56,714 bases of DNA from positions 1-56,714 of the forward strand of contig JANTGF010000016.1 in assembly GCA_024763075.1 (NCBI GenBank), given 5' to 3'. The notes beneath the pieces are model-generated. The model was given only the letters and a program-made list of their open reading frames with translations, searched no databases and had not been told where the DNA came from. Origin of the DNA: Bacteroidales bacterium. Lineage in GTDB: Bacteria > Bacteroidota > Bacteroidia > Bacteroidales > VadinHA17. This document shows positions 45,377 to 54,804 of this stretch, in pieces. The position numbers and the translations under genes were made by a program. Positions within the stretch are counted from its first letter, which is position 1, and the number at the start of each line of letters is the position of its first letter.

Positions 45377-46543
45377 ATGAGAAAAATTATTCTAATCCTG
45401 GCTGTTGCCATTGGAGTGTCAGCCTGTAATTCAAATAAAAATGAATTTGAAATAAAAGGTACGCTAAAAAATACAAACGGAGAATTGCTGTTACTTAAAT
45501 TAATGGGGGTAAATGATCTTATAACTGTAGATTCAGCAGTTATTGATGAAAATGGTGATTTCCAATTTTCAGGAAAGATTGAAGAACCAAATTTCTATAT
45601 GATTGAAAAAGACCAGCAAAATTATGTTACACTTATTTTAAATCCCGGCGAGAAAGTAACCCTAACCGGAGATGCAAACAATTTGCTGAAAGATTATGAT
45701 GTAAAAGGATCCAAAGACTCTAAACTACTCATGGAATATACGGGAGAACTGATGAAGTCCATTGAAGAACTGAGCGCCTTAAATAAGATTTACCAGGACA
45801 GCGTAAACAGTCCCAACCTTCAGCAGATCATACAGGAATTAACAATAAAGTCAGATGAGATTACGCAGAAAATGAGGACTTACACCATTTCTTTTGTTGA
45901 AGAAAATCCTGCATCGCTGGCCAGCCTGATGGCGCTATACCAGCAACTTGCTCCAAGGCAATATATTTTGAATCCGGAAACGGATCTGGAATATTATCTG
46001 CTGGTAGACTCTACCCTCTTCTCCCTGTATCCCGACTCTGATCCTGTAAAAACACTTCACACACATGTTGCAAGTATGGTTGAAAGTAAGAAGATAGCCG
46101 AAATGAGGAATAATGCAGTCAGAACCGGTTCGGTTCCTCCGGAAATCGCCCTTCCATCACCCAAAGGTGACACAATTCGTTTATCTTCGACAAAAGGGAA
46201 AGTTGTATTACTTGACTTTTGGGCCTCCTGGTGCAGCCCCTGCAGGATGGAGAATCCAAATCTGGTCACCAACTATAAACAATACCACGATCAGGGTTTT
46301 GAGATATTCCAGGTTTCACTGGATAAAACAAAAGAGAACTGGCTTCAGGGAATCAAAGATGATAAGCTGGGAAGCTGGATTCATGTAAGTGATCTTAAGT
46401 TTTGGCAATCTTCAGTAGTTCCTTTGTATGGGATTCAGGGAATTCCGGCCAATTTCCTGCTGGACCGGGATGGAAAAGTTATTGCTAACAACCTCAGAGG
46501 ACCCGCTTTGGGAGAGAAACTAAAAGAGATATTTGGTAATTAA
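45377..46543 (+). CDS. TlpA-like thioredoxin lipoprotein with DUF4369 domain
   Basis: The 388-residue lipoprotein has a signal peptide with lipobox VSAC (Cys17). A DUF4369 domain occupies about 24-120 (FEIKGTLKNTNGELLLL...ILNPGEKVTLTGD). The C-terminal thioredoxin/AhpC-TSA domain (about 255-388) has WASWCSPCRMENP with redox cysteines 286 and 289, and the cis-Pro loop GIQGIPANFLLD. It probably acts as a periplasmic thiol-disulfide reductase or oxidase. Its paralogue follows in tandem, separated by a terminator-like hairpin. Confidence 0.93.
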   Translation: MRKIILILAVAIGVSACNSNKNEFEIKGTLKNTNGELLLLKLMGVNDLITVDSAVIDENGDFQFSGKIEEPNFYMIEKDQQNYVTLILNPGEKVTLTGDANNLLKDYDVKGSKDSKLLMEYTGELMKSIEELSALNKIYQDSVNSPNLQQIIQELTIKSDEITQKMRTYTISFVEENPASLASLMALYQQLAPRQYILNPETDLEYYLLVDSTLFSLYPDSDPVKTLHTHVASMVESKKIAEMRNNAVRTGSVPPEIALPSPKGDTIRLSSTKGKVVLLDFWASWCSPCRMENPNLVTNYKQYHDQGFEIFQVSLDKTKENWLQGIKDDKLGSWIHVSDLKFWQSSVVPLYGIQGIPANFLLDRDGKVIANNLRGPALGEKLKEIFGN

Positions 46544-46564
46544 AAACGAATATTTTTATGCTAT

Positions 46565-46620
46565 AAAGGGTTCCCGGGTAATTCAACGAAATACTGAATT
46601 ATTTAAGGACCCTTTTATTT
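46565..46620 (+). terminator. Terminator-like hairpin between the two TlpA-like genes
   Basis: AAAGGGT pairs with ACCCTTT, with an inner TAATTCA/TGAATTA stem. TTATTTTA follows. It ends about 20 bp before the next start codon, so it probably limits read-through into the second gene. Confidence 0.55.
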
Positions 46621-46641
46621 TACCTGATAAAAAATTGTTAT

Positions 46642-47796
46642 ATGAGACTTCTGTATTTATTAGTATTGATTCCTTTTCTCGGGTGTACGCATAATCCAAC
46701 AATTACAATAAAAGGGACAGTTCCTGATGCTGAGGGGCAGATCCTCACACTCAAAAACATTGTTATTAACCAGCCTGTGGTACTTGATTCGGTTAGCATT
46801 GGAAAAAATGGTAATTTCAGATTTAAACAGGAAGTTTCGGGAGCCGGATTTTATCAGCTTGGATTTTCTGATAATAATTTTATTTCTTTATTGCTGGAAC
46901 CCGGTGAAACCGTAAGCATCCGTTTTGCAGATCATAACCTGGCTGAAGCTTATTCCCTGACCGGATCAGCAGGGTCACAGCTTATTCAACAACTGGATAT
47001 ACATCTGAGAAATACCGTTTCAAGGATGGATTCCATTACAAAAGTTTATAAAGAAAATATGGATGAGCCGGGATTTGACTCATTAAGCGTTGAATTGAAT
47101 GATTTCTATACGAAAATTCTGAAAGATCAAAGAAATTATTCCATAGGTTTTATTATTGAACATTTAACCTCACTGGCTTCGATAAAGGCTCTATACCAGA
47201 AATATGACCCGCAGACTTATGTCTTGAATGACGCAAAGGATCTTCAGTATATGAAACTGGTAGCTGACTCTCTCACAATCCGCTACCCTGATTCAAAAGA
47301 TGTAATGGCCTTAAAAACCGATCTGGAAAAAGGACTGTCAAATTACAACCTTTCCAGAGTGAAGAAGTTGGTTAATACTGCAAAAGAAAGCAAGCTGGAT
47401 ATCTCTTTACCTGGTCCTGAAGGTGATACAATTAGTTTATCATCCATTAAAGGGAAATATGTTCTACTGTCGTTCTGGGCATCCTGGAACAAAGAAAGTA
47501 TTGCAGAAAACCTGGATTTAAAACAGATTTACAGCAAATATAAATCCAGGGGATTTGAGATTTATCAGGTTTCTTTTGATAATAACCAGGAAGCATGGAA
47601 GAAAGCTATTCGTTTTGATGAGCTCCCCTGGATCAGTGTAGTTGACACAAGTTACCCTAATTCAAAAACAGTACAAATTTACAATGTAACAAATATTCCG
47701 TCAAACTATTTTATTGAAAAGGATGGCTCTATTTCTGCCAGGGACCTTCATGGGAAAGCTTTACGAATAAAGTTACAACAGGTATTTGGTTATTAA
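46642..47796 (+). CDS. TlpA-like lipoprotein paralogue lacking the CxxC motif
   Basis: The 384-residue lipoprotein (lipobox FLGC, Cys15) has the same layout as its upstream neighbour: a DUF4369 region (ITIKGTVPDAEGQILTL...LLEPGETVSIRF), a helical middle and a thioredoxin-like domain. In place of WCSPCRMENP it has WNKESIAENL, so both redox cysteines are gone (Asn283 and Ser286 at the equivalent positions). The cis-Pro segment (NVTNIPSNYFIEKDG) is kept. It cannot act as a thiol-disulfide oxidoreductase and is likely a binding or scaffold paralogue. The lpxH gene downstream overlaps or abuts its end. Confidence 0.9.
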   Translation: MRLLYLLVLIPFLGCTHNPTITIKGTVPDAEGQILTLKNIVINQPVVLDSVSIGKNGNFRFKQEVSGAGFYQLGFSDNNFISLLLEPGETVSIRFADHNLAEAYSLTGSAGSQLIQQLDIHLRNTVSRMDSITKVYKENMDEPGFDSLSVELNDFYTKILKDQRNYSIGFIIEHLTSLASIKALYQKYDPQTYVLNDAKDLQYMKLVADSLTIRYPDSKDVMALKTDLEKGLSNYNLSRVKKLVNTAKESKLDISLPGPEGDTISLSSIKGKYVLLSFWASWNKESIAENLDLKQIYSKYKSRGFEIYQVSFDNNQEAWKKAIRFDELPWISVVDTSYPNSKTVQIYNVTNIPSNYFIEKDGSISARDLHGKALRIKLQQVFGY

Positions 47797-48553
47797 CAGC
47801 CGAGGATTGGAAAAACAAGGGAAAATATATTTTGCATCTGATGTACATCTCGGAGCTCCTGATCATGCATCCAGCATGAAAAGGGAAAAGCTCTTTGTAA
47901 GCTGGTTGGATCAGGTGAAAACAGATGCAAAAGTCATTTTTCTGTTGGGGGATATTTTTGATTACTGGTTTGAATATAAAAGGGTGGTTCCAAGGGGGTT
48001 TACCCGGTTACTGGGTAAAATAGCGGAAATTACAGACAGTGGTATTCCAGTTCATTTTTTCACCGGGAATCATGATATCTGGGTTTTCGATTATCTGCCG
48101 GAAGAAACAGGAGTTATCTTACACCGTAAGCCTTATAACTGGGAATATAAAGGAACAAAATTCCATCTTGCACATGGTGACGGACTGGGCCCGGGAGACA
48201 GAGGATATAAATTTCTGAAGAAAGTTTTCACAAATCCTACATTGCAATGGCTGTATGCCCGCTTACACCCAAACTTTGCAACCATGCTGGCCCAGAAGCT
48301 TTCTGAAGACAGCCGCATTTCTGGAGTTTCAACCGAATTCAAAGGAGTGGAAAACGAATGGACGGTTCAGTATGCATATGAAGTCTTAAAAAATAAAAAG
48401 GCTGATTATTTTATATTTGGCCACAGGCATATTCCAATTGATATAAAGTTGGAAAATGGATCCAGGTTTATTTTTTTGGGTGACTGGATAGAGCATTTTA
48501 CATACGGAGTTTTTGACGGGAATGACTTTTCCCTTCTAAAATTCAGTAAATAA
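47786..48553 (+). CDS. lpxH: UDP-2,3-diacylglucosamine diphosphatase (LpxH-like)
   Basis: The 255-residue calcineurin-like phosphoesterase cleaves UDP-2,3-diacylglucosamine to lipid X in lipid A biosynthesis. The metal-binding motifs are in order: FASDVHLG, LLGDIFDYWFEY, FTGNHDIWVFDYL, HLAHGDGLG and FIFGHRHIP. The length fits LpxH. The start is uncertain: TTG at 47786 overlaps the previous gene by 11 bp, and TTG at 47807 (giving MEKQGKIYFASDVHLG) avoids the overlap and fits homologues better. No ATG or GTG is available before the conserved region. Confidence 0.9.
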   Translation: MVINSRGLEKQGKIYFASDVHLGAPDHASSMKREKLFVSWLDQVKTDAKVIFLLGDIFDYWFEYKRVVPRGFTRLLGKIAEITDSGIPVHFFTGNHDIWVFDYLPEETGVILHRKPYNWEYKGTKFHLAHGDGLGPGDRGYKFLKKVFTNPTLQWLYARLHPNFATMLAQKLSEDSRISGVSTEFKGVENEWTVQYAYEVLKNKKADYFIFGHRHIPIDIKLENGSRFIFLGDWIEHFTYGVFDGNDFSLLKFSK

Positions 48554-48562
48554 ATACTTCTG

Positions 48563-49360
48563 ATGCAAAAGGGTTTAAATAAGCTATTAGAATCACTGCC
48601 TCTGCTGTTTGCACAAACAGAAGGTCACATTTCAGAAAAAGAAGCCCGTTTCCTTACACTATTGCCCTTTCTTGAATTCCCGGGAGAAATACTGGAAATC
48701 GGAAGTTATAAAGGAAAATCCACTATAATCCTTGCCAAAGCAGCACAAATTGCAGGAATGAAGAAAATCTATGCCTGTGACCCTCTTTTTCAATCTTCAG
48801 CAACAGATCCTGAAGATTATCCCGAAAACCAATTACCGGAAATATTTCAGAATAACCTGAAAAAAAGCGGAGTAAAGGACCTCATTCATTTCCACAAGGT
48901 AAAATCCAAAGAACTGTCCAGAACCTGGGAGCAGCCTATTAAAGTCTTATGGATAGACGGAGATCATACATTAGAAGGTGCAAATCTTGATTTCCATCTT
49001 TTTAAAAAGCACCTGGTGCCCGGAGCTATTGTTGCTTACCATGATGTTCTTCATCCTTTTGATGGACCTATCGATATATTTATTAAAGAAATGTTACAGT
49101 CTGATGATTTTGGTGACTGTGGATTATGGGGATCCATTGGCTGGGCACAATATATAAAAGGGGAAATACCTACTGAAAAGCAAAAGCGGAGAAAAGAGAT
49201 TTTATACCGTAAACTCCGGAAATTATATATTATACCTACTAAACAATCTAAAATACTGAAACTAAAATACAATTTCCGGCGTAGCCGGATTCCCCATAAA
49301 GAGGAAAATCCTTACCAATGGCTTCGTACCATGAACAGTTTTAAAAGTTCAGATCTTTAG
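48563..49360 (+). CDS. Class I SAM-dependent methyltransferase-like protein
   Basis: The 265-residue protein has a Methyltransf_24-type Rossmann core. The SAM-binding motif I is EILEIGSYKGKSTIILAKA (near residue 45), followed by IYACDPLF, the acidic VLWIDGDHTLEGANLDF, and VAYHDVLHPFDGPI. Such enzymes methylate small molecules or surface glycans; the target is unknown. The C-terminal 60 residues are basic and extend past the fold. It starts 9 bp after lpxH, so the pair is probably one transcript that ends at the terminator downstream; a cell-envelope role is inferred only from that linkage. Confidence 0.8.
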   Translation: MQKGLNKLLESLPLLFAQTEGHISEKEARFLTLLPFLEFPGEILEIGSYKGKSTIILAKAAQIAGMKKIYACDPLFQSSATDPEDYPENQLPEIFQNNLKKSGVKDLIHFHKVKSKELSRTWEQPIKVLWIDGDHTLEGANLDFHLFKKHLVPGAIVAYHDVLHPFDGPIDIFIKEMLQSDDFGDCGLWGSIGWAQYIKGEIPTEKQKRRKEILYRKLRKLYIIPTKQSKILKLKYNFRRSRIPHKEENPYQWLRTMNSFKSSDL

Positions 49361-49374
49361 ACCTTATTAAACAG

Positions 49375-49409
49375 AAAAAGGGTTTTCCCAATAGAAAACC
49401 CATTTTTTG
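49375..49409 (+). terminator. Rho-independent terminator after the methyltransferase gene
   Basis: GGGTTTTC pairs with GAAAACCC (6-base loop), with an A-tract before and ATTTTTTG after. It can serve the convergent hppA as well. Confidence 0.8.
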
Positions 49410-49426
49410 TAAATGTCAAATAAATC

Positions 49427-51853
49427 CTATTCATTAATCCGCATCTTGTAGAAAGAACGGTAAACAAAATAAAGCCCAACAATCAAAAAGGCACCACCAA
49501 TCCAGGGTGCAACAACTCTGAAACTTTGTGAAATAGCAATTTCCATTGCCAGCAAGCCAAATAAAGTGGAAAATTTAATTACCGGGTTCAAAGCCACTGA
49601 TGATGTATCCTTGTAAGGATCGCCAACGGTATCACCAACCACAGATGCAGCATGAAGTTCAGTCCCTTTTTCCTGCATATCCACCTCAATCACCTTTTTA
49701 GCGTTATCCCATGAGCCTCCAGCGTTTGCCATAAAGACGGCCTGATACAAACCAAAGAAAGCAATGGATAACAGATACCCAATAAACAAAGATACCGGTG
49801 CTGAATTAGCGATTACATCAGCATTGTTCATCCCTTCCTTAACACCAAACGGTGCCGAAAAAAATGCAAAAGCCAGAGCAAAAGAAAAGAGAGCAATAAA
49901 AATATTCCACATTCCTTTTTGAGCATATAAGGTGCAAATCTGAACCACTTTTTTTGATTTATTGATGTCTGCTTTCTTTTCGGCACCCAACTCCAGATTA
50001 ATATTATTTTTAATATATTCCGTTGCACGTGCAGCACCTGTAGTAACCGCCTGAATAGAAGCGCCGGTAAACCAATATACCACAGCACCTCCCAATAGGA
50101 AGCCTAAAACAGTATATGGATTCAGTACATTGAGAATGGTTTCAGGAGCAATGCCCAGGGTATGCTCAATCACCAGTATCAGTGAAAAGATCATGGTTGT
50201 AGCACCCACGACTGCTGTACCAATCAGCACTGGTTTGGCAGTAGCCTTAAAAGTATTACCTGCACCATCATTTGCTTCAAGATAATATTTAGCTTTTTCA
50301 AAATCCGGAGTAAAACCAAAATCTTTTTCAATTTCGGGAGTTACTTCTTTCTGATTTTCCTCAATTAAAGAAAGCTCATATATTGACTGGGCATTATCGG
50401 TTACAGGGCCATAACTATCAACCGCAATGGTAACCGGACCCATACCCAGAAATCCAAAAGCAACCAGACCAAATGCAAAGATAGAAGGGTAGATCATAAA
50501 TTCTGATAATCCATAATTACTGGCGTAATATCCGATAAACATTAAGAGGAAGAAAACCATGCCCTGCCAGAAAGCACTGAAGTTACCGGCAACCAGTCCT
50601 GAAAGAATATTCAGAGAGGCCCCACCCTTTTTAGAAGCTTCAACCACTTCTTTCACATGAGTTGATTTGGGACTGGTGAACAATTTTGTAAACTCAGGAA
50701 TTAGTGCAGCACCCAGGGTACCTGCACTAATGATAATGGAAAGTACCAGCCATAAGTTGTGTGGCATATCGCCAATCATAATATAACTGGCTGCAAAAGT
50801 TATAAGAATTGACAGAATTGATGTTATCCAGACCAGAGAAGTTAGAGGTTTCTCAAAATCGAGTTCATCAACATTGCTGTATTTGGCTTTAGTTATAAGA
50901 TTATTAATCCAGTAAGAAACAATGGAAGTGATTATCATCAAAATACGCATTACAAAAATCCATGTTAATAGCTCAACCTGATCTGCAGGTTTTGCTACAG
51001 CAAGCACAATAAAAGAGATCAGGGCAACTCCCGTTACGCCATAAGTTTCAAATCCGTCAGCAGTAGGCCCTACAGAATCACCTGCATTATCGCCTACACA
51101 GTCGGCAATGGTACCGGGATTACGAGGATCATCTTCTCCAATTTTAAAGATCACTTTCATCAGGTCAGAACCTACATCAGCTATTTTAGTAAAAATACCA
51201 CCGGCTATTCTCAGAGCAGAAGCTCCCAGAGATTCACCAATGGCAAAACCAATAAAGCTGGCACCTGCATATTCGCCGGGCACAAATACAAGGATGATAA
51301 GCATCATTGTAAGTTCCAGCGAAATCAGAACCACTCCAATACTCATTCCCGCAGTTAACGGAATATTTAATAATTTAATCGGTTTTCTTTCGAGCGATGC
51401 AAAGGCCATTCTGGAGTTCGCATAAGTGTTCATCCGGATACCAAACCAGGCAACAGCATAAGATCCCAGAATACCTAAAATGGTCCATCCTAAAATCATG
51501 GCTACACCACCAAACCCAAAGCCTTCCGTAAGCCAGCCAAAATAAAAAGCCACGGCAGTACCGATAAAAAGGAACAAAATGGCTAAAAATTTTCCCTGTT
51601 GAACCAGATAGGTTTTGGCTGTTTGAAAAATTACATTTGCAACTTCAAGCATAGAATGATGTGCCCTGATCTTCTTTACCTGTAAAAACTTATACAAACC
51701 GAACATGAATCCGGCAAGTGTGATCAGGAATCCCCAGTACAAAACTGTCTGCGATCTCACTCCATCCGGAATAACCAGGTCAGCCTCACTTGCAAATGAT
51801 ACGGCAGGCGCAAGACTGAAAGCCAATAATAAAATCAAATTTCTCTTTTTCAT
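49427..51853 (-). CDS. hppA: Membrane-bound proton/sodium-pumping pyrophosphatase
   Basis: The 808-residue protein couples PPi hydrolysis to cation pumping. An apparent signal peptide (MKKRNLILLLAFSLAPAVSFA) precedes about 16 membrane helices. The catalytic loops are ADVGSDL, GEDDPRNPGTIADCVGDNAGDSVGPTADGFE and DTVGDPYKDTSSVALNP, and NDGAGNTFKAT marks the cation-specificity site. A Lys after GNT(F) is the residue seen in K+-independent enzymes, where K+-dependent ones have Ala. The DL..KV segment also lacks the canonical KVE glutamate pattern, so this may belong to the divergent Flavobacterium-like H+-PPase group. Specificity is an inference. Inner membrane, own promoter. Confidence 0.93.
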   Translation of the reverse strand: MKKRNLILLLAFSLAPAVSFASEADLVIPDGVRSQTVLYWGFLITLAGFMFGLYKFLQVKKIRAHHSMLEVANVIFQTAKTYLVQQGKFLAILFLFIGTAVAFYFGWLTEGFGFGGVAMILGWTILGILGSYAVAWFGIRMNTYANSRMAFASLERKPIKLLNIPLTAGMSIGVVLISLELTMMLIILVFVPGEYAGASFIGFAIGESLGASALRIAGGIFTKIADVGSDLMKVIFKIGEDDPRNPGTIADCVGDNAGDSVGPTADGFETYGVTGVALISFIVLAVAKPADQVELLTWIFVMRILMIITSIVSYWINNLITKAKYSNVDELDFEKPLTSLVWITSILSILITFAASYIMIGDMPHNLWLVLSIIISAGTLGAALIPEFTKLFTSPKSTHVKEVVEASKKGGASLNILSGLVAGNFSAFWQGMVFFLLMFIGYYASNYGLSEFMIYPSIFAFGLVAFGFLGMGPVTIAVDSYGPVTDNAQSIYELSLIEENQKEVTPEIEKDFGFTPDFEKAKYYLEANDGAGNTFKATAKPVLIGTAVVGATTMIFSLILVIEHTLGIAPETILNVLNPYTVLGFLLGGAVVYWFTGASIQAVTTGAARATEYIKNNINLELGAEKKADINKSKKVVQICTLYAQKGMWNIFIALFSFALAFAFFSAPFGVKEGMNNADVIANSAPVSLFIGYLLSIAFFGLYQAVFMANAGGSWDNAKKVIEVDMQEKGTELHAASVVGDTVGDPYKDTSSVALNPVIKFSTLFGLLAMEIAISQSFRVVAPWIGGAFLIVGLYFVYRSFYKMRINE

Positions 51854-51913
51854 AAGGATTGATTATAAGGGTTAAATGATTAAAAAACACCCTGAGGTGT
51901 AATAAATTGGGAA

Positions 51914-51921
51914 CAAATATA
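51914..51921 (-). promoter_or_regulatory. Possible -7 box for hppA (TATATTTG)
   Basis: A perfect TAnnTTTG match on the minus strand, about 60 bp upstream of the hppA ATG. The rest of the 185-bp gap is T-rich, with no clear hairpin. Confidence 0.5.
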
Positions 51922-52038
51922 TAATTTTTTTGTTTATTGTTTTTTTAATAACAATCTTTTTTTACCAGCAAATTCCGGATTATCTCTCTTAAAGTCTGAA
52001 CCATACTTTTTTTCAGGATATGTTTAGTTAAAGTTTCA

Positions 52039-54513
52039 TTACTTTTTTTCATTCAGCAAATGATTTAAACCAAACCTGAGATCCGCATAAGTAAAATCGT
52101 CACCCAGGGCCGCTTTTGCCGGTCCGAGATTATTCGTTTCTGCTTTTTCAAAGTACGCTGTGATTTTCTTTAGTTTCTCATTTTCCAGGAACAAACTGAC
52201 ATCCAACTCCCCTTTTCCAACATAATGGGCCAGGTGGCCTTCAATTGTTGTGGGTGCCATACCCCGTGCCTCTGCAATTTCCAAAACCGTTTTCCCGGAC
52301 TTGAAAAGTTGAAAACTTATGTTTTTTGTATCTTCCTTTGCTTGTTTTGGACCGCCTGCATTTCGTTTCTTTTTCGAACCGGTCTTCAATGTAATTTCCA
52401 TTCGTTCCACATCATTATCCTGACAATAAGCATCAATTATTCCAATTATATCTGCGCCAAACTTACTTATCTTTTTGCTCCCCAGTCCGTTTATTTGCTT
52501 TAATGTCTGTGTATCCACCGGAAGATAGTTCACCAGTTCAATCAACGCTTTCTGAGAGAAAATCATGTAAGCCGGCACATCTAAATCACCGGCCTTTTCA
52601 ATACGATAGCTTCGCAGCACCTGATAAAGTTCCGGATGGGGAATGCTTTCCGGATCCAACACTTCTTTAACTTTTGCAGGTTTCCTTTTTTTCCCCGGCT
52701 TGCTTTTTTCTATCACAGCCCTTGCACGGGTATCCAGAATTTTCTTCACCTCAAAACCATCTTTGCATATATCAAAAAGAAAAACCTTGAGTTTTACTTC
52801 TTCGGAAAGGCGGGAAGCAAGGGAATTAATCTGTTTTCGCAAAGCCTTATTATCAACTTCCAGATCAGCCCTGTCCAGTTTTTCAGCCAGAACAGTATTG
52901 ACTTTATCACTAAAATAAGCAGAGGCTTTCGATATCCGTACCTGCAATTCCCTGTTTTTTTCAACATCCGGTTCCGACAAAAGATACCTGCTTATGCTGA
53001 CCTGAAATTTCACAGCGACTTCATGAATTTCCTTTTTAAAGTCTGCATGAATTTGTATAAAATAATCAATCAGTGCCTGAGGCACAGCCGAGGCATTTTC
53101 CCTGAATATTTTGTTCATGGAATTCACGAGCATCTGTATATGGTCAAACCGGAACAGGTCCATCAGTATATCTTTCTGATAACTCAGCCTTGCATCATTC
53201 AGTTCTTTGGCTCCGGGCTGGCTCTTTTCCACCTCCCTGATAAAACCACCTACGGTATTGTCATTGATTATACTACGGCCGGAAATAGGGGTGCTCAGCA
53301 CCATACCATCCAGTGTTTTGCACCGGCTCAATGCAACATAAACCTGTCCGTGTGCAAAAGAAGCCTCGGCATCAATTATGGCTTTTTCAAATGTCAGACC
53401 CTGGCTTTTATGTATGGTTATTGCCCAGGCCAGTTTCAAAGGCAACTGAACAAAAGAGCCTTCTACCGTTTCTTTAATTTCAGAGGTTTCATGATCTATT
53501 GTATATTTAATATTCTCCCAAAGCAAAGGAGTTACCTCTATTTCACTATCATCACCGGGACAGAGAACATACACTACATCCTCTCCAATGTGCGTAATCT
53601 TCCCAATTTTACCGTTATAAAAAAGTTTCTCAGGCGAGGGATCGTTTTTCACAAACATAACCTGAGCACCGGTTTTTAACTGAAGTTCCAGCTCAGTTGG
53701 ATAGGAATATTCCGGGAAATTACCTTCGGTTGAGGCATTGAAAACTTTTACTCCGGATGGCAACTGGTTCAGCTTTGATTCATTTATCCTGTGCGCACGG
53801 GCATTATGCGTACAAAGTGTAATATAACCCTCATCTTTATCCGGAACAAAATCCGGAATGTATCTTTGATTCAGTGCGTCGTGTGCATTCTGGTCAAGCT
53901 GATTATCCCTTACCTTGTTTAAGATAGAAATAAACTTATCGTCCTGTTGCCGGTACACATGAAACAGTTCAATGCTCACATACGGTGTTTGCTGTAAGAC
54001 CTTACTGCTGAAAAAATAAACCGTTTCATACTTTGATTTAAGCAACTCCCATTCATCATTCTTAACAACAGGCGACAATTGCTGCAAATCACCGATCATG
54101 AGTAACTGTGCCCCGCCGAATGCTTTGTTCCGGTCACGAAACCGCCGCAAAACAGCATCCATGGCATCCAGTATGTCAGCCCGCACCATACTGATTTCGT
54201 CAATAACAAGAAGGTCAAGGCTTCGGATGATATTAATTTTTTCTTTGCTAAACCTCTTTTGTTGCGGGGATATATTTTCCATTCCAATCTGAGGCCCGAA
54301 TGAAAGCTGAAAAAAAGAATGAATGGTAATACCACCAGCATTTATAGCTGCTACACCGGTTGGTGCAACCACGATCATCCTTTTGGGCGATTTTTTCTTC
54401 AAATCATGCAGGAAGGTCGTTTTACCGGTCCCGGCTTTCCCGGTTAAAAATATATGCTGACCGGTATATTGAACAAAATCGTATGCAAGACGGAGAGGTT
54501 CATTGGTATGCAT
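52039..54513 (-). CDS. PIF1-type DNA helicase with C-terminal HRDC and helix-turn-helix domains
   Basis: The 824-residue protein has a PIF1/RecD2-like superfamily 1B helicase core (about 1-420): Walker A GKAGTGKTT at 25-33, Walker B LLVIDEISMVRADILDAMD, and the late KSQGLTFEKAIIDAE and YVALSRCKTL motifs. After a helical middle comes an HRDC-like domain (about 620-700, with a GLGSKKISKFG helix-hairpin) and a HTH_40-like domain (about 735-815, GKTVLEIAEARGMAPTTIEGHL). HRDC plus HTH_40 is the usual tail of Bacteroidetes RecQ helicases, here on a PIF1 motor. A role in unwinding recombination or stalled-fork DNA is inferred. Cytoplasmic, single gene. Confidence 0.9.
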   Translation of the reverse strand: MHTNEPLRLAYDFVQYTGQHIFLTGKAGTGKTTFLHDLKKKSPKRMIVVAPTGVAAINAGGITIHSFFQLSFGPQIGMENISPQQKRFSKEKINIIRSLDLLVIDEISMVRADILDAMDAVLRRFRDRNKAFGGAQLLMIGDLQQLSPVVKNDEWELLKSKYETVYFFSSKVLQQTPYVSIELFHVYRQQDDKFISILNKVRDNQLDQNAHDALNQRYIPDFVPDKDEGYITLCTHNARAHRINESKLNQLPSGVKVFNASTEGNFPEYSYPTELELQLKTGAQVMFVKNDPSPEKLFYNGKIGKITHIGEDVVYVLCPGDDSEIEVTPLLWENIKYTIDHETSEIKETVEGSFVQLPLKLAWAITIHKSQGLTFEKAIIDAEASFAHGQVYVALSRCKTLDGMVLSTPISGRSIINDNTVGGFIREVEKSQPGAKELNDARLSYQKDILMDLFRFDHIQMLVNSMNKIFRENASAVPQALIDYFIQIHADFKKEIHEVAVKFQVSISRYLLSEPDVEKNRELQVRISKASAYFSDKVNTVLAEKLDRADLEVDNKALRKQINSLASRLSEEVKLKVFLFDICKDGFEVKKILDTRARAVIEKSKPGKKRKPAKVKEVLDPESIPHPELYQVLRSYRIEKAGDLDVPAYMIFSQKALIELVNYLPVDTQTLKQINGLGSKKISKFGADIIGIIDAYCQDNDVERMEITLKTGSKKKRNAGGPKQAKEDTKNISFQLFKSGKTVLEIAEARGMAPTTIEGHLAHYVGKGELDVSLFLENEKLKKITAYFEKAETNNLGPAKAALGDDFTYADLRFGLNHLLNEKK

Positions 54514-54662
54514 TACCTGGAAAGTTTGAATAATAAAATGTAAAAGTAGTTATTTTGGTAGAATATATTCGAATAAGGGCTATCTTCAATTTTCCCTGTC
54601 CTCTCCACACTATACCCACAGGTTTTGGCTGTCAAAACTCCTGCCACCCACGATTGCCTGCA

Positions 54663-54742
54663 AATAAATATTCTATTGACTTTTTGTATAGAATGTTGTA
54701 TATTTGTTATAATACTGCTATTGGCTGTAAAATAATACATTA
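54663..54742 (+). repeat. 80-bp direct repeat, copy 1 (promoter-containing)
   Basis: Aligned without gaps, 68 of 80 bases match copy 2 at 55689-55768. The first 21 bases are identical. The repeat covers the whole promoter and about 36 bases beyond the -7 box. The copies are 1026 bp apart and bracket the FISUMP gene. Confidence 0.85.
54676..54706 (+). promoter_or_regulatory. Promoter for the FISUMP lipoprotein gene
   Basis: TTG at 54676-54678, a 20-bp spacer and TATATTTG at 54699-54706 match the Bacteroidetes -33/-7 layout. The same layout recurs in copy 2. Confidence 0.65.
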
Positions 54743-54804
54743 GCTTCAAATCTACCACTACAAAAAGTGGACAATTATTTTATAATTAGTGCAATCTTAA
54801 AATT

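Noticed and set aside
52636-53679. Long plus-strand open frame (347 codons) opposite the helicase gene
   Set aside because: It is Phe- and Cys-rich with no domain or signal and lies fully antisense to a clear helicase; it is a compositional shadow.
54713-54729. Conserved hairpin as a defining part of the 80-bp repeat
   Set aside because: Copy 2 has a perfect TGCCA/TGGCA pair, but copy 1 has only an imperfect stem at a different centre, so no covariation supports it.
54513-54758. Minus-strand 81-codon frame in the gap before the FISUMP gene
   Set aside because: No start signal or conserved feature; it overlaps the promoter repeat and the helicase upstream region.
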